The notes beneath the pieces are model-generated. The model saw only the letters and a list, made by a program, of their open reading frames with translations. It made no database searches and had not been told where the DNA came from. Of a stretch of DNA of 32,667 bases, positions 1 to 11,351 are shown piece after piece. Every line of letters starts with the position of its first letter. The stretch's first letter is position 1. Source of the DNA: Plantago elongata (lineage: Eukaryota > Streptophyta > Magnoliopsida > Lamiales > Plantaginaceae); the NCBI GenBank assembly GCA_036897095.1, contig JAYMSP010001404.1, positions 1 through 32,667 of the forward strand. The letters run 5' to 3'. Position numbers and translations under genes: made by a program.

Positions 1-62
1 GCGGGGGTGCGGGGGGGTTTAGAATCTATACAATGGACAACTGGAATCATGATGGGGCAAAC

Positions 63-1508
63 CTGATATCAGATACAGATAGGTAATTGCACACAGCAAA
101 TGAAAATGAGAAGATCTTGCTATCAACATTACGCACACGGGGGATAAAAGTAAGTTTCCCAGCAGCAAGGGAAATACGCAAGCGTAACTCAAATCTGCAC
201 CAAAACCAAGTTGAAATATTCATTACTATATTTCACATTCCATCCACTAATGTGAAAATCATGTCACTTGTATCTTTACCTGTGTGGCCAAGTCTTCAAA
301 TCATCTTCAGTGGATTTCAGTAGAAGATCTACGGTAGACTGATTGTTTACAGGGGGCAGAGGTGCAGGGGCAGTGTCCAATGACCATAATTTATTTCTTA
401 CAAATCCATGTAGTTCCAATGCCCCAAAATTAGAAAACTGAAAATTCAATTCAATTTATAAGAAAGAATCAGACAACATGATTAAAGAGTTTATTATAAT
501 TTTGCAAGGTATGTAAGTGACTGACCTGTGGAAAGCAGATTGGTATTCCACCCCTGCTGGGTTTAGAAGGCTTCCATACAGCCTGCTGAACAGCAAGAAA
601 TAATTATATATGCTAATGATACATCGATCATATTCAATCATAATCATGCCATGTAAACGCATCAGTTCCAGAAGAATGATAAACTCTCTTAATCCAAACC
701 ACCACGAAACACTACCTTAATAGGCGAACATACAGAAGGTGGTTGTGTCACATAAGACAAAAGATGCTCTCCTAGAATAGCTAGTAATATCGACTCTGAG
801 CAATTGGTATAATTCTACTGAAACAGTGTAAGGCATGTACTGAACCAGACATAAATCTAAATCGTACAGAGAACAATTTAGTTTTCGAATTCAAGCACAA
901 TAGCCTTTCTAGTCCCTCCAACCTTAATTGATTGCAATGTACAAGAAACCACAGGATATCATAGAGCAGAAGCATCAATCACGGACCGAATACAAGAGTC
1001 AAATACATTCTCTGATATAAATTAACCATACTTAACCAGAAGTCAGTGTATTTGGAGCTAGTATCTTCACCTTATTGCTCATAAAGAGCATCTCCTCTCT
1101 TTTATCATTTTTCCATGACACCACCTGTCCACCAACCAAAAGTACCTGAACCACAAACAGAAACGCATTTAGCTTCCTTCGACATTAACTCATAACTGGA
1201 AGAAAAAAAAACGAGCTAACAGATTTATCTTGCACTTCTGTGCAATTACACATATAATCTAGCCGGTTAAATCACTAACTCACAATACATTCTTAAATCC
1301 CTAATCTCAACCTTATCGACAAATAACAAATGCACAACAATGAACGATAACACAGTAGGTTGACATTGACGTAATCATCGATTAATTACCATAACAATCT
1401 AGAAAAATCTGCAATCAACGTGAAACAGACCTCAGCTGTAGAACCAGTCGGCTCAGACAAAACAATGCGAGGCGATCGATCACCTTCGTTGATTATATTA
1501 TGCTGCAT
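63..1508 (-). CDS. Glucose-6-phosphate 1-epimerase-like protein, 5' part (runs off the left edge)
   Basis: Five coding exons read on the minus strand: 1431-1508, 1071-1145, 526-582, 280-437 and 63-194, all with GT-AG borders and a continuous frame. They give about the first 167 residues of a protein usually near 300. The start is the ATG at 1508. Recognisable family pieces in order are GSTAEVLLVGGQVVSWKN, KPSRGGIPICFPQ, FSNFGALELHGFVRNKLW and FELRLRISLAAGKLTFIPRV. This order is typical of the plant hexose-6-phosphate mutarotase (YeaD-like) branch of the aldose 1-epimerase family. The His at about residue 80 in HGFVRN is the conserved active-site histidine of that family. The enzyme is expected to interconvert alpha- and beta-glucose-6-phosphate. 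No transit peptide is apparent, so cytosol is inferred. The remaining exons lie left of base 63, and bases 1-62 look like intron. Family call is firm; the exact substrate is inferred. Confidence 0.9.
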
Positions 1509-1850
1509 CACTTTTCTCCGCGATTAAACCAGTAATTGAGCAAATAACACCAGCAGAACAAGTATCGAAGCAGAAACGGGAGAAATCTGATTCAGCTCGA
1601 GGAAATGGAAACCCTAGATCAATTTACACACAAAATTATGAGCAGAATTATTAAAGAATCGGAAGGAATAAGAAAATGAAAGAGATGGAATCAATCAATC
1701 AATGAATTGTACATACATAGAATTGTGCATCATAGATTCATGATTGGATTTGGAGGATTAGTTTAATGGAAGAATCGGTTTCGAGTTAGGAAGAACAGAA
1801 GGCACCATCAACTTTTTCAGCTCAATCGCAAATCCGTAATTCCGTTTCTC

Positions 1851-1859
1851 CATTTATAC
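1851..1859 (-). promoter_or_regulatory. Putative TATA box of the epimerase-like gene
   Basis: Read on the minus strand this is AGTATAAATG, about 345 bases upstream of the ATG at 1508. A start of transcription about 25-30 bases further on would give a 5' leader of roughly 320 bases. Whether that leader has its own intron is not clear. This is the only good TATA-like match close upstream of the gene. Confidence 0.5.
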
Positions 1860-1862
1860 TTT

Positions 1863-2509
1863 GAAAGTGGGGAAATACAATATTATGACTTGGAAAGCTG
1901 GCTGTTACGTCATCATAATTAGGTGTCCAACGATTTTCCTTTAATTAAGAAAAAGTGGGTAACAACTGGTGGTGCTCAATTTCACGTCCTCAATCCTGAG
2001 CCGACGATGACCCGAAAGTCGGTTTGTAGAAACCCGGTTTGCATCCGGTTTTATGATCTGTAAATTTATAGTTTGGGTTTTTATTCAGGTTTTAGATTTC
2101 GAAACCTTCCACCTACTATCTTGTCACCACCTCTTTATTTTGCACTTTTACATCCAAGAGTTGCTTCACCACTTAAATTCGAATGAACTTCTATCATAAA
2201 ATATTCAATAGTTATTGGGATAGACATTGTACTTAAGGAGGATTCATTTCCGTACGACCTGAAATTTAAAAAGACGAATAAATTCAATTAAGATCGAGTA
2301 GTAAAAAACCTGCTTCATTCGGAATTTAAAAAATTCTTTCATTTTTTTCAATGTTGTAAACATATATATATTGCTTACTTTGAATTTCATGTACGATTAT
2401 TTCTGCAGTTACAATTGTAAACATAAATAATACTCTGCCAAAGGTTAGTTGCAGGGCAGACTAGGAAGATTACTTCTTGATTGAAATATTTGTTTACTTA
2501 GTTATTATT
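1863..2509. other. Intergenic stretch, no gene seen
   Basis: AT-rich DNA upstream of the epimerase-like gene. I find no open frame, splice-linked exon or terminal repeat here. The part next to the TATA box is presumably promoter. Confidence 0.6.
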
Positions 2510-2520
2510 ATAGTGATGAT

Positions 2521-2619
2521 TGTGATAAATAAGTGCAGCTCAGTTGGTAAATCGCTTCTCCCTCAACTAGTGGGTCGGAAGTTCTAGTCCTTCATAACCG
2601 TTTAAGAGAAAATAAAAAG
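2521..2619 (+). mobile_element. tRNA-derived SINE, about 99 bp, complete with target-site duplication
   Basis: An RNA polymerase III A box (GCAGCTCAGTTGGTAA, within 2533-2550) is followed about 30 bases later by a B box (GAAGTTCTAGTCC, ending near 2590) and an A-rich tail (AAGAGAAAATAAAAAG). The body is flanked by a perfect 11-bp direct repeat ATAGTGATGAT at 2510-2520 and 2620-2630, which is what target-primed reverse transcription leaves. It aligns over its whole length with the minus-strand element at 16052-16148. It is far shorter than most plant SINEs because almost nothing follows the tRNA-related head. It is not a functional tRNA gene, since no acceptor-stem pairing is seen. Confidence 0.85.
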
Positions 2620-2630
2620 ATAGTGATGAT

Positions 2631-5600
2631 AGTTGGGTATAAGAGATTATTGATCATCATGATGGGCTCATCAGCTCTATCTATCATCTAACATCTTAAT
2701 CTCAACGATTGCCTTACAAATTATTTGGGCCATATTCGCCCAAAACAAAACCACAGAATTTGGTGGTACAATTTGACAAGTCAAGAGAAAACATTTGGAT
2801 CGATTTCATTTTCATAATCTTCTCAAAAGCTAAATACGACAAAAAACATTTGTGATCTCATACGTCTTCTGCATTCCTTCCACTAATAATTGGACATTGA
2901 TATCATCTTATCTACGATCAATCATAGCACACAAGATTGATTAATTAAACAACAATCATACTGCATGAATAAATTTGTTTGGTTTACTTATGTTCACAAT
3001 CTTGGATAATAGACTTCGTTTTCTTAGCATGTCGAAATATAGCTAGCCACCTGGCCCAAGAATTCTGGAGCAAATAGCAATGATCAGGAAATTTTCGGAT
3101 GCAAGAAATGTAAATCCCTGGCTTCACGTATGTATAATGCTTCACAATAATTAAATTACAGTATTTGACCTTGTGGCTTGTGCTCATCTGATCAACGTGT
3201 CTCTGGAAAATGAAGTGTCTAGTTAAAATAATACTACTAATGTAAGCAAATTGCCATACAGTAGTCTAGCCGGCTCACCGCTTCACCCATATGCATTATG
3301 TTATTGTTCGTTTTAGTTTGAGATGATAACTATGGATATAATATGTATGTGGTTGCTTCGAGTTGTTTTAAAATTATAAAATTTGATGATTTATTAAAGA
3401 ATTAAAAAACTTGTGAGATGCGATATTTTCAAAGACAAATTGAGTTCATAACTGAGAACTCTCATACTTTAGTTAAAACATTTGGCCTACTTTCACATTA
3501 TCATGAAATATTGGAATATGAACTGCATGGGAAGGGTTTAAAGTTGAGAAAAGTGGTGACAGAGTCCAATTTGACACATAAATTTTGAAGAAAGACCTAG
3601 TGAAACTAAATCGAGCAAATACAATCGATTGTAATGTGAAAAAATACAATAGAGTTAGATGGCATTTTGTTGTAAAAAATAGTAGGTACTGACTCGTTAA
3701 TCTCTATATCGTAATTATATATTGTAATTAAGTTGGAGATATAAGTGGATCTTTGATCTTGTTTAACCGTCTGGCCCAGGCCTGATATAGATATGGATCT
3801 TGATGGGCCACTCTAGCCCAATAGTTAAACCTTACAATCAAATATTCTTCTCACAGCCCGTTAGCTTGAGCCTGGAAATTACCGATATTTAAAAATCCGT
3901 GAACTGTTCGACGAATTGCCTCAACGAAATGAACGCACTTCGAAACTCATTTTAAAGCCCTAAATCTAAACAAAAACATTATTAAGAGTCACTGTTTCTG
4001 TTCTCTCCCTAGTTGTGAGATGAATAGGTAATCACTCGACTATGGAGAACCAATTCAATGAACTGATATGGTAAATAGGTAATTATTTGGAGCTTTATGT
4101 TTGCTGGATATATACGGGTATCACAAAAACATGTCGGCCATGAGCCACCAGAATTATTCAATGAACTGATCAAGAGTTAATTATTAGCAAAATTAAATTC
4201 GAGAACTCACCTCCTGACATGATTCAAGGTCTGCAAGATCAAAAGCTTAGCTGCTGTGAGTAAAACATGAATGGTTGCGTATGGAATAGAGAATCTGAGT
4301 CTATGACACTTTAGTATGCCGTATAATGGTTTACGAATGCACATATATATTGGCTAGACCAGAACCTAAACTAAAAGAGTTAGATAAGTATTATGATTCT
4401 TCCTACCATCAAAGTCGAATCCTAATAGGTTTCTTAAGTTGCTATTGAGAATTCCATCAGAAATAAAAGATTAAATATTTATCCAAATAATAACTGAGTA
4501 TTAAAACCACATTCATAGAATATAGCCAACGTTAATCAGTTAGGCCAAATGAAGTTTCTCTATTTTGATTTTATTTACCAGCTTCATTTAGTCGGGGAAG
4601 GAATGAATACAAAATGGTAACTAGCTAGGCAACTAGCTTCTCTAAATTTCTAAAACATGATGGTAGAGTGGTTAATCTTCTAATTAAGTCCGCTTGGTGA
4701 GTCAGGTCGATTGAGTTTATTGGTTGATCAAACTCCAGAACCCGTAAGGCCAAATGGGCGGGGACCTTTGCCAGGTGTGTGGGAGATTTATCAGAACAGA
4801 GAGGTGGGAGAGATAAGAAACTAATTGAGTTATATCCGAGGCAAACCGGTCATCACATCTTCTCACCGAATTTACTTTCTGCTGATGGATGCAGCTGCAG
4901 TTAGGAAACTAGTAAAGAGAAGCAGATGAAGAAGGGATGGGGGTATGTACTTTCACTGGTAATGATAGATCTTATCAAGATTTGAGCAGATTTATGATCT
5001 TGTTGCCAAATTATTAGAGGGGAAGATGGGAAAGGAATTTAATGCTCGTGAGCATGCACAATCTGCTGCATGGATTTAATAGGATGTTGATGGTTGGCTA
5101 TTTCAGAGTGCAGAGCAGTGGGTATTGTACCCAACGATACCCCGTGAGTACCATATTAGTTTGATGAATCTACTTGCTCGTAGTCAGGGGTGTATCCAGA
5201 ATCTGAAGCTCCGGGGAGGAAGAGTTGAGTTGAGTCCACTCGTACTTGTCGTGTGTTTGAATAATGATCCACGCTCAATAGTCGATGTGTATAACTAACA
5301 ATCACGCGGCCTATGTCTGAAAGGGATTACTGAAATCTCAAGATGCAACAATGCTTATAAATCTGATCTTGGATTAATTTGGATAACCTTAAAACCCTAA
5401 TGTCTTGAGGGCATTCAGTTTAACTAGTTTCAAACAATTCCTAATAAAAGGATGAAATTACTCCAACTTGCCTCAACTTGTACAATAATCAAGAATATAA
5501 AGTCTTGATAGGTTGTTCAACGAGCCTTCTCCTGGAAATTCGTAGTGAAGAAGATATTTATACAAAGCTCTAAGGGATCCATTAAACCATAAAGTTCTCA

Positions 5601-6930
5601 TAAACTCTATATATATCTCGGTCCTCATAAAGGCCCTTAAATGAAATACATGTACCATGGTACTAAAATAGATTATGCTCACAGTTTCGAAAGGTGGTAT
5701 TTGGTTCGCTCAGCAAGATAAGTGGTATACTATTTTCTTGTTGCCACATACAGTCTTGAAAGCAAGATTCAGGAAGAAAAAGAAAAAAATACAACTCCCA
5801 AGGAGAAATCGCATTAAAATGATCAGTCACTGGCGTCATTTCTATAAAGTTATCAGTTGCCGTATTATATGCAATAGAGATGGATACTTTTAAATGTCGA
5901 GTACTGATTCCTCAAATTGCGAACGGATAACGACTTTAAGCGAGTCTATCTATTTATCTATCCATCCTTGCTTAAAATTCATGTGAGTTTGTTACAATTT
6001 TCGAGGCGTCTGTGTATGCATCGATCAGGCTCTGTTGAAATGGGACACTCACTCTGTTTCATAGGATGGATTTGTGTGAAATACTATATCGATATGGATT
6101 CAGGACCACATGGATTGTGTAGTTTATTGCATATGTATTAGCAGTTAACATGTTCGACCTATGATCATGGTACGTGCATACACAACATTGGTCATGTAAT
6201 CTGGATTTTTGCGGCTTAGGGTAGTGATTCTCTGTAATTCGTATTTTATGCGCATGATTCAATAGAACTCCGCTTCCTAACTCGTGGAGGAAAAATTCAC
6301 CATGGTTCGTCAAGGAACAAAAGGGGATTTAGAATTCCTTTTACGTAGCTGATTTGAAAAATACAGTTGAAACCGATCTAAAATATGTGCTTAAAGACAA
6401 CGAAGTACACTTAAGTTGTAAAAGTCTTCACTTCCAATTTATAAGTCGAAGGTTCGAGTTATATTTATCGTTTAAAAAAAAATACGTATTCAAAAGAAAT
6501 TACATTATTTTCCAAACCTTAATTTTCGTGATTAGCGCATAATTTGAATAGGATTGCGGTGTTTGGAGCCTTGAAGGTACTTAAAGCACAAGATTGATGA
6601 TGAACTTCTTTAATCATCATAATCATACCATGAGATTTAGTATGTTATATTTCAAATAATTTGGTGTAAAAGTAATTCAAAAGCTTTTTGCACTAAGACA
6701 CGTGTTTAAGGAAGAGCACAATAATGACAAAATTCAAAATAGACCAAGCTTAAAGCATGGTTAACACGATTTCAGTATATTTTGTAACTGACCTACCGCA
6801 AGACTGAAGCAAAATAAAATTTTAGAAGCTCCGATCCATTGATTTTGAACGGGTTGGTTATTAACCAACCATATAGGTTAATATTACGGTTATAACCTGA
6901 AACTATGATTATGAACTTACTCGAATTATT
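2631..6930. other. Gene-poor intergenic region
   Basis: About 4.3 kb in which I could not join any open frames into a recognisable protein; the short frames present (60-84 codons) have no familiar motif. Notable points are a cluster of site II-like boxes near 3773-3965, a 15-nt exact repeat at 4053-4067 and 4156-4170, a perfect telo-box-like AAAACCCTAA at 5391-5400, and a sequence near 5190-5220 that resembles a hAT element end. A non-coding transcript or decayed gene between about 4.7 and 5.2 kb cannot be excluded. Confidence 0.5.
3773..3965 (+). promoter_or_regulatory. Promoter-like cluster: site II (TGGGCY) boxes plus a telo-box-like motif
   Basis: GGCCCA at 3773-3778, TGGGCC at 3804-3809 and AGCCCA at 3815-3820 are three site II elements in both orientations. 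AAGCCCTAAA at 3955-3964 is close to a telo box. In plants this combination marks promoters of ribosomal-protein, snoRNA and other growth-linked genes. No matching coding sequence follows, so the cluster may serve a non-coding RNA, be a relic, or be chance. Confidence 0.3.
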
Positions 6931-6934
6931 TGAT

Positions 6935-7696
6935 TTTAAAAAAAAAAAAATTAAATTGTCATTATAAAAAGGGTATCTTATTTTGTGATTGTTCAATTTT
7001 AGTATCTTATATTTTTTATTTGTTCTTAGTACTTCACAGGTTAAATTTGACCTAATTAATGTGCATTAACCTGAATTAATATATTTTTTATTAAAATAAT
7101 ATTGTGTGAATAACGCAAACTTTGAACTGAAAAAAATTATTAAAAAATTAAAATAAATTTTAATATGAAAAAATTAAATAAATAAAAAATCGTTGATTAG
7201 GATTCTTGAAATAATTGGGGAAGAATTGGTGTGTGAGTTTTATTTTATAAAAGAGGATTATATATTAGGATTTAATGATTTCTTTATTGAATGTTATAAT
7301 TATTTTTCATATTAAAATTTATTTATTTTTAATTATTATTAAATTTTTATTCAAACTGTATTTTAACAAAAAATGTGTTAATTCATGTTAATGTGCACTG
7401 GCTAGGTCAAAATTATCGGTTCATTCAATTTGGACCGATGCAATACTCAAATTGATCAAATCAAAATTATAAGTATCAAAATCGGATGGTCATAATATAA
7501 GGTATATTTTTTCGGTAATGATACAAATTAAGGTACCTTTTTTGGACTTTTTCCTATAAAATTAACGGCCCGTCAATTTTGACTGACGGAGATTCCAAAT
7601 TGAACAAATAAAATATATAAGGTACCAAAATTGGACGGTCACAAAATAAAATAATTTTTTCGGTAATAATACAACTTAAGGTGTTTTTTTTAAAAA
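6935..7696. mobile_element. Large foldback (long inverted-repeat) element, MULE-like or foldback MITE
   Basis: The left arm (about 6935-7190) is an inverted, diverged copy of the right part (about 7290-7540). For example, the stretch around 7050-7090 containing GTGCATTAACCTGAATTAAT is matched by the reverse complement of the stretch around 7378-7400. A further module at about 7590-7690 repeats the right arm (about 7440-7545) directly, at a spacing of about 148 bp, and matches the left end even better. The shared CGGTAATRATACAA motif sits at 7513 and 7661. The interior is very AT-rich and codes for nothing recognisable. Long arms with internal modules fit Mutator-type or foldback elements. Exact ends and target-site duplication are uncertain because both ends are A/T runs. 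Confidence 0.7.
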
Positions 7697-7947
7697 AATT
7701 TCCGGAACTATTTAGTGATTATAGTTAATGTTATTGATTTAATTATGTATAATTAATTCAACTTCCAAGATTCACATGTTTTTAATATAGGATAGTCTAA
7801 TTTAATTTATGGCAAACTTGCAAAACCAAGTAATCAACTATCCCCCTACAAACTTCTTTCAGATTATCTTCGACACATGTTTTGTTTTTCATAAAAGATT
7901 TATGAGTAAATTGTACATCACTTGAAAAATGAGATTAAAAAGTTTAA

Positions 7948-8200
7948 GGGGCTGATTGACATGCGACTTAAATGTCCCGATTTAAATGTCTAAATAGTAA
8001 TCGAAATCATAGTGGGATTGTTAAAATTGTATTTAGTATAGAATTGTAATTGGATAGGATATTATAAGTTTGTTATATACGTAGTTAAAAATGTTGATAC
8101 TGTAGAGGCATTTCGATCTTCGGCATTTAAATGCTATAACAAACACAAAATTCTGGAGTAGCGTCCAAACGGGCATTTGGATGCTACTCCAATCAGCCCC
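7948..8200. mobile_element. Tourist-like MITE (PIF/Harbinger type), 253 bp
   Basis: The terminal inverted repeats are perfect over 11 bases: GGGGCTGATTG at 7948-7958 and CAATCAGCCCC at 8190-8200. Weaker pairing continues inward for about 30 bases. The element is flanked by a TAA duplication at 7945-7947 and 8201-8203. A 3-bp TAA/TTA duplication with a G-rich repeat end is the hallmark of PIF/Harbinger-derived MITEs. No coding capacity. It lies about 240 bp upstream of the TATA box of the ARM-repeat gene. Confidence 0.85.
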
Positions 8201-8436
8201 TAAGTATTCTTCAAAGTCTTGTGGATAATGTTTAACCGTGAGGTCTACAATTTACTAATAATTCCGGCCTATATAATATTTCCGGCTGTTTCGATTTTAA
8301 GTTTGATACGAAAAAGAAAATGTTCGTGATGGGCAGGTATATTTCCAGTTATGGGGATGCAGGCACAGAATATCACACCACCTCTGATGCAGAAAACTAC
8401 TACTACTATTTATAAGTTGAAAACGGCGGTGGCTTC

Positions 8437-8443
8437 TATATAA
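8437..8443 (+). promoter_or_regulatory. Putative TATA box of the ARM-repeat gene
   Basis: TATATAA in the context CTTCTATATAAGGAAAG, about 280 bases before the ATG at 8722. This places the transcript start near 8470 and gives a 5' leader of about 250 bases. The leader contains a short TTTGC tandem at about 8514-8528. Confidence 0.55.
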
Positions 8444-8721
8444 GGAAAGCTAGAGATTCACCCTGAGGTATTTCTATATCAGGAAGGCAGTTACTTAAAG
8501 CTGAAACTCTACTTTGCTTTGCTTTGCTTCCATCTCAAACAAATACACAGAGAAAAAAGGACTCCATAAAGTGAAAGAAAAAAACCTTGCATCCATCTCA
8601 AGCAATCACACTAGTGCATTATAACACCAACTACATTTCATCTTACCTACATATACCAAAATTGAGTTTAACTACAAACCAACACTAGCCAATAGTTGGG
8701 CTCTTGCTCTAGCTCACCAGC

Positions 8722-10017
8722 ATGGCTGAAGCCCTTCTATTCGGCGAACGAGAAGCTCAGATCTTGGCTGCCCGAGAAATCGGGAACCTCAATAGTAAGC
8801 AGAAGCAGAGGCTAGCTGAAAAAGGTGTCATTTCTCAGCTGGTTTTCATGCTTCATAGCCAAGATTACGAGTCCGTTGAAGCTGCTCTGTTTGCTCTGCT
8901 CAATCTTGCTTTTGGCAGTGAAAGGTCGGTCTACACAAGCCGTTTATAGATCTTGTAGTTACGAATGAACTATACATATTGATCAGTTTCACTGAATTGA
9001 TTTTTACTTGTTGCAGGAATAAACTATGCATAGCGAAATCAGGTGCTATACCAGCAATTTTGAAGATCATCCAGTGGCAAAATGAATCACTGATTGATAT
9101 TGCATTGACATCTCTACTGATTTTGTCATCATGCTCAGCAAATAAGCCTGAAATAGCATCTTCGGGTGCGGTTCAGCTTCTATTTGAGCTCTTAGATTCT
9201 TGTCAAATTATTAGTCATCAGGCTAAGCTAGATATCATATCAACACTACAAAACCTCTCGACTTCATCGCAATATATCGCACCAATCCTGCTTTGTGGTG
9301 GCCTAATCTCTTTGATTCAGTTGGTTTACCAATCGGATAAATCGTCAGATGTAGCGGAGAAGGCTATGGCCTTGCTGGAATCAATGGTTTCCCTGTCAGA
9401 TGTTGCTCTGAATCAGGTAAAATCAGCTACTTAGTCTTTTGTTATCTTAATAAACCGGACACTGTGCTTAGTAAACAACCAGGTGATCCCCACACTTATT
9501 TGAAAATTTAATTCTGCTAGGTTACATATAAAGGGGCTATATTATAAGTTTCAATATTCCAACTTGCATATATCAACTAATTTATCAGTTAAGTTTGTTA
9601 ATTACGTCCTTATCAGTTATTGCATTATTTCAGGTTTTAGAAATTGGCTTCGTGATCCAAATGCTAGTTGAAGCAGTGGAAGAGGGATCCGAACCATGCA
9701 AAGAGCACGCAGCGGGTATATTAGTGATGATATGCAAGAGCTCGAGGGAGACATATAGAGGGTTGATTTTACGAGAGGGCATTATGCCAGGATTGCTACA
9801 GCTGAGTGTAGACGGTACATGGCGAGGGAGAGAGAAGGCGAATGCGTTGCTCTTGCTTCTTAGGGATTGCTCGAATGGGGGATCTTCCTCGTCCAGGGGT
9901 AAGCATTCGAAGAAAAACGTGATGTTTGCGAAGGTTATGAGGCAGATTGATAGAGGAGAAAGAGCTGGAACTTGTAATGAGATGGTGGAGGAGATGATAG
10001 CCAAGCTTAGGACATGA
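8722..10017 (+). CDS. Armadillo (ARM) repeat protein, 328 aa, three exons
   Basis: Exons 8722-8924, 9017-9416 and 9634-10017 (stop TGA) join through GT-AG introns of 92 and 217 bases into a 328-residue protein. It starts MAEALLFGEREAQILAAREI and carries tandem ARM helices throughout, for example EKGVISQLVFMLHSQDYESV, KSGAIPAILKIIQ and LREGIMPGLLQLSVDGT. ARM repeats form a superhelix that binds partner proteins. There is no U-box or other catalytic domain, so this is a stand-alone ARM protein. It is similar in length and order to the Arabidopsis At5g14510-type group as I recall it. The C-terminal part (KEHAAGILVMICKSSRETYR, then REKANALLLLLRD) also resembles the ARM region of plant U-box E3 ligases. 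A role as scaffold or adaptor is inferred; no process can be named from sequence. Confidence 0.92.
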
Positions 10018-11351
10018 TTTAGTTTTTAGTCTTAGATCATGTTATTTTAGCTGTGGGTTAAACTAGGAGTTGATCTTGGATATTTGGTTGGTGTGATGTA
10101 ATTAAGGATTGTGGATTCTCTTCTTGTGTACAGAAATAGAAGGGGATTTCTTGGTAGTTAACGTTTCCTCTACAATTTTGTCAATGTTCCAGTTCCATTA
10201 ATATCTACAGCTGCTTTCATTAGGCTATTTAACTGGTGATTAAAATGCTTGAACTGAATATGTGATTAGTAAACTTTTCACCAGTTTGATGAACATAGAC
10301 TGGATTATTCCCCTGAAGTAAAAAGATTAGTGAAGCAGGATAGTGATTAGCTACTGGTAGGAAGGATGTGTAGCTTAAGACATAACTTCAACTTAATAAC
10401 ACACAGATTCTAGCTTAGACTGTATCATGACCCACAACCAAATTTATGTTGCACGCACGCAACGCAAAGTATATATATACTATGATAATTGCACAAAGAA
10501 GTCACTTTTGAGGAAAATGAAGCATCATAATCTTGTAACATCGACTCGCATCTTTGATTCTATTACTTTTACAAGCAAGGTGTCTATTATTAGGTGTTTT
10601 GCAGGAGTAATTTACTAGTTTTAATGTAAAACTACCAGGGAAATCTAAGCGTATGAAGTTTTTTTCGGAACAGATGGAATATCACGAGTCACGACAATGT
10701 ACATCTTCAAGTTCAACACTAAAACGGGGCAAAGTTTCTACTTCCGATATATTGTCCATGACTGTTTAACGCGACCGAATCAATCACTGATTTCCTTATT
10801 TAACCAAAATACTATGGTGAACACGAATAAAGTGATTGATTTGAAAATCTACTCTAGTCATTAGTTTCGGTGATAAAGGCAGAACTCTGTCTTCCTCTGT
10901 TTGCGCTCAACATTAGTTTCGGGGATAGTGATTTTCAATCCAACGGATTGCTACTTGCTGGTACAACTATGCCATTGCCGGGCATATGACACTTTGCGCC
11001 CCTTACAATTACTCCGAACAGTGTTGATCATATGCAATGGAAGCCATTCCTGTTTTTGGAGCAATGCTTCTGCTCGTGTTGATCTGCCGGATATGTCCTT
11101 CGAATTAACCTCATGCGTACACTTCAGCAAAACATAAAGCTCAACAGGGGAACAACAACCAGTTGTCTTCTGTTACGAATAAGTTGCTACAGATAAACTG
11201 AACTCAAGAAGTTAAACAACATTATTGATCGTTGAAACAATTTACAGTTGTACTTGTAGTTCAATAAAAGGTCAACAAATTCACGTTAATCCAAACGAAA
11301 CAATTACCTTGTAGAATACAATTTCCATAAGGTATGGAGAAAAAATAACAG
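10018..11351. other. Convergent intergenic region with two 3' UTRs
   Basis: The ARM-repeat gene (+) and the kinase gene (-) end towards each other here. The first 150-200 bases are probably the 3' UTR of the ARM gene. The less AT-rich stretch at about 10870-11150 may belong to the kinase 3' UTR. The short open frames in it have no recognisable domain, and I see no terminal repeats. Confidence 0.5.

Noticed and set aside
87-323. Open frame of 78 codons on the plus strand at the left edge
   Set aside because: It lies antisense to exons 4 and 5 of the epimerase-like gene, whose minus-strand translation matches the family.
4661-4745. tRNA-Ser-like A box (GTAGAGTGGTTAATC) suggesting another SINE
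   Set aside because: No convincing B box at the right distance, no target-site duplication and no tail.
5188-5222. CAGGGGTGTATCCAGAATCT, like the end of a plant hAT element
   Set aside because: No matching inverted end or 8-bp duplication was found nearby, so no element can be drawn.
9630-10004. 124-codon open frame on the minus strand
   Set aside because: Antisense shadow of exon 3 of the ARM-repeat gene.
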